Source: Planctomycetales bacterium (GTDB lineage Bacteria; 4484-113; JAFGCY01). Taken from it: a stretch of DNA of 7,128 nt. This document shows, piece after piece, positions 1 to 5,809 of the stretch. The translations under genes and the position numbers were made by a program. The notes beneath the pieces are model-generated. The model ran no database searches. It saw only the letters and a list, made by a program, of their open reading frames with translations, and was not told the origin of the DNA. The DNA lies in assembly GCA_024645305.1 (NCBI GenBank), contig JAHEFU010000151.1, positions 1 through 7,128 of the forward strand, in the 5' to 3' direction. The first letter of the stretch is position 1, and the number at the start of each line of letters is the position of its first letter.

Positions 1-2365
1 GGGCTTCCTCGACCGTCATGTCCAGCACCTGGAAGATATTCTTGCCCTTGAACTCCACGGTCAGGGTCTCGCGGTTGAAGCGCCGGCCGTTGCAGACGTC
101 GCACTCCACGTAGACATCCGGCAGGAAGTTCATCTCGATCTTCTTCACGCCGTCGCCCTGGCAGGCCTCGCAGCGCCCGCCCTTCACGTTGAAGCTGAAG
201 CGCCCCGGCTTGTAGCCGCGCACGCGGCTTTCCGGCAACTCGGCGAACAGGTTGCGGATCCCGTCCCAGACTCCGACATAGGTCGCCGGGTTGCTGCGCG
301 GCGTGCGTCCGATGGGTCGCTGGCTGATCTGGATGATCTTGTCAACGTTCTCGGCGATGCCGCGGATCTCGCGGAACTGGCCCGTGCGCCGTACCGTGCC
401 GTTGATCAGGTTGGCGGTGGCCTTCCACAGGGTCTCATTCACCAGACTGGACTTGCCGCTGCCACTGACGCCCGTCACGCAGACGAAGCAACCCAGCGGG
501 ATGCGCACGTCTATCCCCTTGAGGTTATTGGCAGCCGCACCGAGGATCTCGATGGAATTGCCATTGCCATGCCGGCGTTTCGGCGGCACCGCGATCTCCT
601 CCTTGCCGGCGAGGTAGCGACCGGTGATGCTCTTCCCGCGTTTTGACAACTGGGCGCAGGTCCCCTGGTCCACGATCTGACCGCCATGTATACCGGCGCG
701 GGGGCCGAAGTCGAGGATCTCATCCGCGCGGCGCATGGTTTCCTCGTCATGCTCCACGACGATCACTGTGTTGCCGAGGTCCCGCAGGTACTCAAGGGTG
801 TCGATCAGCTTCTGGTTGTCACGCTGGTGCAGGCCGATGCTCGGTTCATCCAGCACATACAGCACACCCGTCAGGCCGCTGCCGATCTGGCTGGCCAGGC
901 GGATGCGCTGGCTCTCCCCACCCGACAGGGTCGGGGCGGAGCGGTTGAGCGTGAGGTAGTTCAGGCCGACATTGTTGAGGAATCCCAGGCGCTCAATGAT
1001 TTCCTTGAGGAGCTCCCTGGCAATCTTCTTCTGGGTTGCATCGAGCTGCTTCGGCAGGCCCTTGAACCAGCCCAGCGCGGTTTCGATATCCATTTCCACG
1101 AGGGCATCCAGCTGGCTGTCGCCGACGCGCACCGCCAGGCTCTCCGGCCGCAGGCGCTTGCCGCTGCAGGCCTTGCAGGGCGTATCCGCGAAGAACTGCG
1201 CATACCAGCGGCGCATGCCCTCGCTCTGGGTCTGCTGGTAGAGGCGGCGAATGGATGTGGCAACGCCCTCGAACTCGCGTCGGCGCTTGCGCCAGATCAT
1301 CTGCCCGCCCTCGAGGATGGCCTTGGTCGCTGCTTCGCTGAATTCCCCGAGCGGGGTATCGATATTCACGTTGTAGGGCGTCAGGAAGGTATTGACATAT
1401 TCGGAGAAGATGGGCTTGTGCCCGCTGAACAGGCCCCAGTACTTGATGCCGCCCTCGCGGATGGACAGGCCGGGGTCCGGTATTATCAGGCTGCGGTCCA
1501 GCTCCAGGCTGGTGCCCAGTCCTCCACATTCCGTGCAGGCGCCCTGAGGGCTGTTGAAGCTGAACTTCTGCGGGACCAGCTCGCTGAAGGAGATCCCGCA
1601 GTCCACACAGGCATTGCTCTCCGAAAACAGGATCTCCTGCTCGTTGTCAACATTGAGCACGCGCACCGTGCCGCCGCTTTCCTTGAGGGCCAGCTCCACG
1701 CCCTCCGTCAGGCGGGCACTGCTGTCCTTCTCAACGCTCATGCGGTCAATCACGATTTCGATGTCATGCTTGCGCTTCTTGTCGAGCTTGATTTCCTCGC
1801 TGAGGCGGATCACTTCGCCATTGACACGTACCCGCGCGAAGCCGCTGACGCGCGCCGCCTCGAATACATCCTTGTATTCACCCTTGCGTCCGCTGACTAT
1901 CGGCGACAACAGCAGGATGCGCGCTCCCTTGAACTCGGACTCGATGTGCTGCACCATTTCATCGACTGTCTGGCGACCGACGACATTGCCGCAGACATGG
2001 CAGTACTGCTGGCCGACGCGGGCGAAGAGCAGGCGCAGGTAGTCGTAGATTTCGGTGACGGTGCCGACGGTGGAGCGCGGGTTGTGGCTGGTGGCCTTCT
2101 GCTCGATGGCGATTGCCGGACTCAGGCCGAGGATATGGTCTACATCCGGCTTGTCGAAGTTCTGCAGGAATTGCCGGGCGTAGCTCGACAGGCTTTCCAG
2201 GTAGCGCCGCTGGCCCTCGGCATAGATTGTGTCAAAGGCCAGACTGCTCTTGCCTGAACCGGAGGGACCGGTGAAGACCACGAGCTTCTCCCGCGGGATC
2301 TTCACGTCGATGCTCTTCAGGTTGTGGACCCGTGCTCCGCGCACATGGATGAATTCGGCTGTCAT
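1..2365 (-). CDS. uvrA: UvrABC excinuclease subunit A, 3'-truncated by window edge
   Basis: UvrA is the damage-recognition ATPase of nucleotide excision repair; it dimerises, scans DNA with UvrB and loads UvrB at lesions. The frame is open from the ATG at 2365 to the left edge (788 codons; the family is about 940, so roughly 150 C-terminal residues are missing). Visible in order: Walker A of the first ATPase, GPSGSGKSS at residues 33-41; a CHVCG pair soon after the first-domain FARVG segment; the zinc module C253/C256/C277/C280 in the insertion domain; ABC signature LSGGESQ at 480-486; Walker B ending in D506-E507; second Walker A GVSGSGK at 632-638; and the second zinc module C732/C735/C755/C758. 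The second signature and second Walker B lie outside the window. All motifs fall in one frame, so no frameshift is seen. The start is supported by GAGGA four bases upstream and by the conserved N-terminus (FIHVRGARVHNLK). It is divergent from the padR-type gene. Confidence 0.98.
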   Translation of the reverse strand, partial: MTAEFIHVRGARVHNLKSIDVKIPREKLVVFTGPSGSGKSSLAFDTIYAEGQRRYLESLSSYARQFLQNFDKPDVDHILGLSPAIAIEQKATSHNPRSTVGTVTEIYDYLRLLFARVGQQYCHVCGNVVGRQTVDEMVQHIESEFKGARILLLSPIVSGRKGEYKDVFEAARVSGFARVRVNGEVIRLSEEIKLDKKRKHDIEIVIDRMSVEKDSSARLTEGVELALKESGGTVRVLNVDNEQEILFSESNACVDCGISFSELVPQKFSFNSPQGACTECGGLGTSLELDRSLIIPDPGLSIREGGIKYWGLFSGHKPIFSEYVNTFLTPYNVNIDTPLGEFSEAATKAILEGGQMIWRKRRREFEGVATSIRRLYQQTQSEGMRRWYAQFFADTPCKACSGKRLRPESLAVRVGDSQLDALVEMDIETALGWFKGLPKQLDATQKKIARELLKEIIERLGFLNNVGLNYLTLNRSAPTLSGGESQRIRLASQIGSGLTGVLYVLDEPSIGLHQRDNQKLIDTLEYLRDLGNTVIVVEHDEETMRRADEILDFGPRAGIHGGQIVDQGTCAQLSKRGKSITGRYLAGKEEIAVPPKRRHGNGNSIEILGAAANNLKGIDVRIPLGCFVCVTGVSGSGKSSLVNETLWKATANLINGTVRRTGQFREIRGIAENVDKIIQISQRPIGRTPRSNPATYVGVWDGIRNLFAELPESRVRGYKPGRFSFNVKGGRCEACQGDGVKKIEMNFLPDVYVECDVCNGRRFNRETLTVEFKGKNIFQVLDMTVEEA

Positions 2366-2367
2366 TA

Positions 2368-2374
2368 CTTCCTC
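2368..2374 (-). promoter_or_regulatory. uvrA ribosome-binding site
   Basis: On the minus strand GAGGAAG sits just upstream of the uvrA ATG, with four bases between GAGGA and the start codon. The spacing is slightly tight but normal, and it fixes the start at 2365. Confidence 0.75.
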
Positions 2375-2396
2375 ACTACTGCCTGATCCTGCCAAG

Positions 2397-2425
2397 ATTA
2401 TACTACACATCTGTATATGATGCTG
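2397..2425 (-). promoter_or_regulatory. uvrA promoter with perfect -10
   Basis: Read on the minus strand, a perfect TATAAT lies at 2402-2397. No good -35 is found at 16-18 bp (the 17-bp position reads CAGCAT), which suggests a weak or activator-independent but repressible promoter. Transcription would begin near 2390, giving a leader of about 25 bases before the uvrA ATG. The spacer contains the LexA-like half-site listed separately. Confidence 0.6.
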
Positions 2426-2426
2426 C
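2411..2426. promoter_or_regulatory. possible degenerate LexA (SOS) box, one good half-site
   Basis: CTGTATAT at 2411-2418 matches one half of the gammaproteobacterial-type SOS box (CTG-N10-CAG). The opposite half reads TGC instead of CAG, so the palindrome is incomplete. It lies inside the uvrA promoter spacer, about 45 bases before the start codon, where a repressor would block polymerase. uvrA is a classical LexA target in many bacteria. The site is suggestive only, because LexA sites differ between phyla. Confidence 0.3.
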
Positions 2427-2490
2427 ATAACTATTCACTTAGCACATTCGGGCGGGTCATAGATATACCAGCAGTGCAATGCAATTCACA

Positions 2491-2503
2491 CATTCCTGGA
2501 ATG
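2491..2503. promoter_or_regulatory. perfect 13-bp dyad, candidate operator
   Basis: CATTCCTGGAATG is a perfect inverted repeat of two 6-base arms around one central base. It lies about midway between the two divergent promoters and is too short, and lacks a T-run, to act as a terminator. It could bind a dimeric regulator such as the adjacent PadR-type protein, but it does not match the ATGT-N8-ACAT operator known for some PadR proteins. Confidence 0.35.
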
Positions 2504-2567
2504 AAAGCTGTGCGCAAACTCGGGCTAATGTCACCACCGTAAAATCAGTACTATTCCGTTTGTATGA

Positions 2568-2596
2568 TTGAATATTTGAGTAAATGAGGATATGCT
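2568..2596 (+). promoter_or_regulatory. candidate sigma70-type promoter of the padR-type operon
   Basis: TTGAAT (2568-2573) and TATGCT (2591-2596) are separated by exactly 17 bp. Transcription would start near 2603, leaving a leader of about 74 bases. The spacer contains ATTT-GAGT-AAAT, a short dyad that could be part of an autoregulatory site. Both hexamers are imperfect. Confidence 0.45.
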
Positions 2597-2676
2597 CTGA
2601 TAGTTGAACCGGAATTTAACTTAGTGGTCTGTTCCAGTGCCAGGAAGCAAGTGGCCGTCTTCACAGGGAGGATTTT

Positions 2677-3342
2677 ATGTCTAAGGAAGTAAAGATCAGA
2701 GATCTTGTGGTTCTGGGATTGCTGTCGGACAATCCACGATATGGATACGAAATCAAGATGATCATCGACAACGTGATGAGCCACATTGTTGATATCAGCA
2801 GCGGTTCCCTGTACTACGGCCTGAAGAAGCTCGAAAACAACGGCTTCGTCCGGGAGACAGGAACGGAGCGGGTTGGCAACCGCCCTGAGCGCAGTGTCTA
2901 CGAGATCACGGAAGAAGGGCACCGGATGCTCAAGCGAGAACTGCCCAAGGTGATCTTCCCTCACAGCCGGCCGATCTTCCCGGTCAACCTCGGCCTGTAC
3001 TTCTTCGATGCGATCTCCGAGAAGGAGCAGTGCCGCCGCTTCAAGATCAAGGAAGCCTACCTGCGCAGGATCCTCGAATACCATCTTGAGGTTGATGCCC
3101 AGACCAGTGAGCAGATACCGCCCCGCCACAGGTTCATCATGCGCCACACGATCATGCTGATCGAAATGGAAATCGCATTCTGCGAAGAGGTACTGGAATC
3201 ACTGGTTGACAGGAACAGCTACGAGCTGGACGACCGCGACCAGGAAGAGATTTATGAGGAATTCGAGAAATTGAAGAAAACCATCCATGCTGACCAGGCG
3301 ATCATTGAGACGGAACGTGACAGGACCCAGAGCCACAGCTGA
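2677..3342 (+). CDS. PadR-family transcriptional regulator
   Basis: A 221-residue predicted cytoplasmic DNA-binding protein. Residues about 8-90 form the PadR winged helix: the LVVLGLLSDNPRYGYEI opening, the GSLYYGLKKLENNGFV recognition-helix region at 43-58, and the wing with NRPERSVYEIT at 68-78 followed by EEGHRML. Residues about 100-205 are helical and acidic, as expected for the C-terminal dimerisation domain of the longer PadR subgroup that carries a Vir_C-like tail. The start is well set: GGAGG sits six to seven bases upstream of the ATG. PadR proteins are usually repressors that respond to small molecules and control a neighbouring operon and themselves; the ligand cannot be read here. 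The next gene begins 8 bases after the stop, so the two are probably co-transcribed. Confidence 0.9.
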   Translation: MSKEVKIRDLVVLGLLSDNPRYGYEIKMIIDNVMSHIVDISSGSLYYGLKKLENNGFVRETGTERVGNRPERSVYEITEEGHRMLKRELPKVIFPHSRPIFPVNLGLYFFDAISEKEQCRRFKIKEAYLRRILEYHLEVDAQTSEQIPPRHRFIMRHTIMLIEMEIAFCEEVLESLVDRNSYELDDRDQEEIYEEFEKLKKTIHADQAIIETERDRTQSHS

Positions 3343-3350
3343 GCGCATCA

Positions 3351-4034
3351 ATGCTTAACTGGCGAGAGCTTGAAGCTGATGAGGCAATGCACTGTGTGCA
3401 GAGGGGACTGCAGGGGGAGGCGGGATTCCTGCCCACAGGATTCCTTGATACGCACCAGTGGATTGGGCTGCAGGACACTCCCGGCCTGAAGCTGGACGGT
3501 GGTTTCAGCAAGTCCCAGTACAGACTTGCATATTCAGCTGAGGAGTCCAGTCCCGTACAGTTCGCCAGCGTGGACCCGGCTGGTCTCCCGGCAAATGTGC
3601 GTACCGTCAGTGGCCTGCGCAGCATGTTGCACTCCAGCATGATCGCGGACGCGCTGGTTGGCGACATATACCTTGATGAGCGCTTCGTACTGGCGGTCAT
3701 GGCTGATACTGATCTGGAGCGCTATGGCATAGAGGCGGACTATGGCCTGACCGCCCCAGCGGTGTCGCTGGCTGAGGAACGCCTGACAAGCGCATCGCTC
3801 AGGGCGGATGCTGTAGTCTCCGCTGCATTCCGAGTCAGCCGGGCCGAGGCCCAGAAAGCATTGAAGTACGGCTTCGTTTACCGTGATTTCGAAGTGGTTG
3901 GCAGACGCACACTTGAAATGAGCGCAGGCAACAGGCTGGTCTACCGCACCAAAGGCAGCCTGGATATCACAGATACAGGCTTCAACCCGCGCAGTGGTCG
4001 CAGCTGGCTGCTTGTCCGCCGCCTGACGGTGTAA
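3351..4034 (+). CDS. YlmH-like S4-domain RNA-binding protein
   Basis: A 227-residue protein that I align with the YlmH family across its length. The N-terminal part has the family's FLDxxQ element (FLDTHQWIGL, 31-40) and GGF...RLAY element (50-61). The middle has a LRSMLHSSMIADALVGDIYLDE stretch (89-110), which corresponds to the family's 'gallglGikR...GDI' segment. An S4 RNA-binding domain lies at about 149-205 (SLRADAVVSAAFRVSR, then KALKYGFVYRDFEVV). YlmH in Bacillus subtilis is a paralogue of RqcP and has been linked to ribosome-associated quality control; cyanobacterial relatives are annotated as photosystem II S4 proteins. A ribosome or RNA-binding role is therefore inferred, not shown. 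The start ATG has only a weak GAGCG that overlaps the upstream stop codon, which suggests translational coupling. The glycine-poor, divergent middle region makes the exact subfamily uncertain. Confidence 0.75.
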   Translation: MLNWRELEADEAMHCVQRGLQGEAGFLPTGFLDTHQWIGLQDTPGLKLDGGFSKSQYRLAYSAEESSPVQFASVDPAGLPANVRTVSGLRSMLHSSMIADALVGDIYLDERFVLAVMADTDLERYGIEADYGLTAPAVSLAEERLTSASLRADAVVSAAFRVSRAEAQKALKYGFVYRDFEVVGRRTLEMSAGNRLVYRTKGSLDITDTGFNPRSGRSWLLVRRLTV

Positions 4035-4045
4035 CCGGCTGGACG

Positions 4046-4076
4046 CTGACGCAGCAGGACCATGGTGTGCTAAAAT
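4046..4076 (+). promoter_or_regulatory. extended -10 promoter of the DHH gene
   Basis: TGC-TAAAAT (4068-4076) is an extended -10 element. A -35-like CTGACG lies at 4046-4051, matching four of six consensus bases, with a long 19-bp spacer that an extended -10 can tolerate. The six-base discriminator 4077-4082 would put the first transcribed base at 4083, which is the G of the GTG start codon. Confidence 0.5.
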
Positions 4077-4082
4077 TCAGCC

Positions 4083-5654
4083 GTGCTGACACCCAAAGCA
4101 GGCATTGATCCTGAATTCTTCCAGTGCCTCAGGAATTACGACGCCGGGGATCCTCAGGTCAGCAGCTCCATTTCCTTCTCGCGAATCTGCAGTGATCTGT
4201 GCAACCGGATCCTGACGGCCCGTTTCGCCGCCCGCCGCGAGATGCTGCAGGGCTTCAGCGGCCTGCAACTGGCGCTCTTCCTCGGCTACATGGACAAGGG
4301 CAGCTCTGCGTTTGCTGATGACAGCGGGCAGCTTGCGGCAACCGGCCTGGACGGCGAACTGATCGGCTTGCTGGCGGATACTGCCCACTGGCTTGCCGGT
4401 CAGTATGACCTGGCCCGTCTGGAGGACAGTTCCTACCAGGTCTGGCTCAGCGATGATCCGCAGGCCCGCATCCGGCTGTTCGGTAAACCGGCTCGCAAGG
4501 CTCCCCCCGCCTTCCTGCGACTGGAGGACCAGCACCCGGCCGCCAAATGGATCACGGCAAATGCCCACCGGCCAGCCAGTGTACTGGGACACTACGACGT
4601 ACATGGCATATCCATGCTGGCGCTGACCAGCCGATTCCTGAAGCAGCACGGTGTGCAACAGGTGGACTGCAGCTTCAGCTTCGAATCAACCGGTGACATC
4701 AGCAAGTTGTGGAAACGGGTGGTTCCCCGGGCCATCTCCAGTGATGAGGAGTACGGCTGCATAGTGATGGTGGACTGCAGTGTCCATTCCCGCCGGCCGG
4801 AATATACACAGAAGGCCATCCGCCGGCTGGACAGCCGCGAGGACACGATGATGTTCCTCGTGGACCATCACCCGGACACCATGCTGCAGGCTGGCGATCT
4901 GTTCCACCCCCGCCTGCAGGTGGTCCTGACGGACATCCTCTCCTGTGGCTTCGTTGACAACTGGGGGCAGTCGGAGCTGGACCTGATGTACCTCGGAGCA
5001 CTGGGTGACAAGGTACCGGAGGTGGCCCTGTCACGGCCGCAGGCTGGCAACCCGGAGCTGTACGAAGCCAACGAGCAGTACCACGCCTGGATGATCAACT
5101 ACAGCCCGACTCCCAAGGAAATGAAGGACCAGCGCATCCAGCCCCTGCAGAAGCTCTGGGTGGCCCTGGCTGCCGGTGAGCCGGTCAGCCCGGACACCAG
5201 TACCGGCATCCTGGGCAGCAGCCTGCCAACCCGCTCGGGAGAAGTGCCGGAATGCGCTCCTGTCGGTGAGATCCTGCTCATGACCTCCCGGCTGCCGAGT
5301 GTGGGCCGCACCTGGTACGGCCTGCTGGAGGACCTGATGCAGGAACATGAGCGCAGTTATTCCCTCGCCCTGCGCGTGCTGGGGGACAACCGCGCCAACC
5401 TGCTGCTGCTGACGCACTGGACAGCCATCCACCGTGCCCCGATCCGCATGTTCATCCCGCAGCGCTTCCAGGGCAACTGCATCGGACATCCCGGGGCGGT
5501 CTGGGTGGACCTGGAGCGCCAGCAGGCGACGGACTTCATCCGCAGCACAGTGGATAACCTCAACAGCTTCTACGGCATTGAGGCTGACGTCAGCCCGGCA
5601 CTCAGCAGCATGCAGGGGAACATCCTCTATCCGCCGGAAGATCAGCCAGCCTAG
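4083..5654 (+). CDS. DHH-superfamily phosphoesterase with long N-terminal extension
   Basis: A 523-residue protein. DHH enzymes (RecJ, NrnA, GdpP relatives) are metal-dependent phosphodiesterases acting on nucleic acids or nucleotides. Motif I is GHYDVHGIS (169-177), motif II is MVDCSVHS with D231, motif III is LVDHHPD with D261-H262-H263, and motif IV is LGALGDKV with D309. Residues 1-160 match nothing I recognise. The C-terminal region has IGHPGAVWV near 467-475, resembling a worn version of the GGGHxxAAG motif of the DHHA1 substrate-binding domain. Motif I reads H-x-D-x-H where most relatives have H/D-x-D-x-D, so one metal ligand is changed. No signal peptide or membrane segment is seen. 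The start is GTG: an in-frame stop lies at 4071-4073, there is no Shine-Dalgarno, and the next in-frame ATG is over 50 codons later. It lies 48 bases after the S4 gene with its own promoter. The substrate is unknown. Confidence 0.82.
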   Translation: MLTPKAGIDPEFFQCLRNYDAGDPQVSSSISFSRICSDLCNRILTARFAARREMLQGFSGLQLALFLGYMDKGSSAFADDSGQLAATGLDGELIGLLADTAHWLAGQYDLARLEDSSYQVWLSDDPQARIRLFGKPARKAPPAFLRLEDQHPAAKWITANAHRPASVLGHYDVHGISMLALTSRFLKQHGVQQVDCSFSFESTGDISKLWKRVVPRAISSDEEYGCIVMVDCSVHSRRPEYTQKAIRRLDSREDTMMFLVDHHPDTMLQAGDLFHPRLQVVLTDILSCGFVDNWGQSELDLMYLGALGDKVPEVALSRPQAGNPELYEANEQYHAWMINYSPTPKEMKDQRIQPLQKLWVALAAGEPVSPDTSTGILGSSLPTRSGEVPECAPVGEILLMTSRLPSVGRTWYGLLEDLMQEHERSYSLALRVLGDNRANLLLLTHWTAIHRAPIRMFIPQRFQGNCIGHPGAVWVDLERQQATDFIRSTVDNLNSFYGIEADVSPALSSMQGNILYPPEDQPA

Positions 5655-5673
5655 GCCTGTTGCCCGCAAGGCC

Positions 5674-5707
5674 TGCTGCCGGATATGATCACTCAGGCAG
5701 CACTGAG
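5674..5707. repeat. two mutually exclusive inverted repeats
   Basis: TGCTGCC (5674-5680) pairs perfectly with GGCAGCA (5696-5702) around a 15-base loop. CTCAG (5692-5696) pairs with CTGAG (5703-5707) around a 6-base loop. The two stems share base 5696, and the short hairpin's loop (5697-5702) is the rest of the long stem's right arm, so they cannot form together. Neither is followed by a T-run. Confidence 0.5.
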
Positions 5708-5797
5708 GAATCAGAGGAACATCTCCTCGGCTGGCCCCGTCAGGAAGAAACGTCTACTTGCCAGCCTGCCTAGCGGGAGAGAGGCACCTGGATAAAC

Positions 5798-5803
5798 GGA
5801 GGA
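5798..5803 (+). promoter_or_regulatory. strong ribosome-binding site deciding a TTG start
   Basis: GGAGGA sits six bases before the TTG at 5810. The first in-frame ATG (5822) would be 18 bases from this site and would cut into the basic n-region of the signal peptide, so TTG is preferred. Confidence 0.75.
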
Positions 5804-5809
5804 ATTGTT

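Larger units (their letters stand above)
2366..2676. other. divergent uvrA / padR-type intergenic control region
   Basis: These 311 bases separate two divergent start codons and are visibly richer in A and T than the flanking genes. They hold the uvrA promoter on one side, a candidate promoter for the plus-strand operon on the other, and a perfect dyad in between. I see no tRNA, no other RNA gene and no convincing small protein gene. Confidence 0.8.
5655..5809. other. intergenic leader with overlapping hairpins, no gene
   Basis: These 155 bases lie between the DHH gene and the DUF4139 gene. They contain short hairpins (listed separately) but no T-tailed terminator, and I find no convincing promoter hexamers with normal spacing. 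GAGGA (5714-5718) can also pair with TCCTC (5724-5728) around a five-base loop. Confidence 0.6.

Noticed and set aside
686..2257. 523-codon plus-strand open frame opposite uvrA
   Set aside because: It lies wholly antisense to a frame with every UvrA motif, has no recognisable domain, and its length follows from the codon bias of the gene on the other strand. Its identical length to the DHH protein is a coincidence.
2501..2542. 13-codon ATG frame (MKAVRKLGLMSPP) as a leader peptide
   Set aside because: It has no ribosome-binding site, lies upstream of the predicted transcription start of the padR-type operon, and has no regulatory codon pattern.
2420..2676. tRNA, riboswitch or CRISPR-like repeats in the AT-rich gap
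   Set aside because: No cloverleaf, no conserved riboswitch core and no regularly spaced repeats were seen.
2551..3147. 198-codon minus-strand frame over the padR-type gene
   Set aside because: It is antisense to a clear PadR winged helix, shows no family motifs, and its tail runs into the AT-rich promoter region.
5031..5669. 212-codon minus-strand frame opposite the DHH gene, and a similar one at 4077-4658
   Set aside because: Both are antisense to a frame with ordered DHH motifs and have no recognisable protein features.
5652..5671. GGCCT/AGGCC inverted repeat at the DHH stop codon as a terminator
   Set aside because: The stem is only 5 bp with a loop of about 10 bases and no following T-run.
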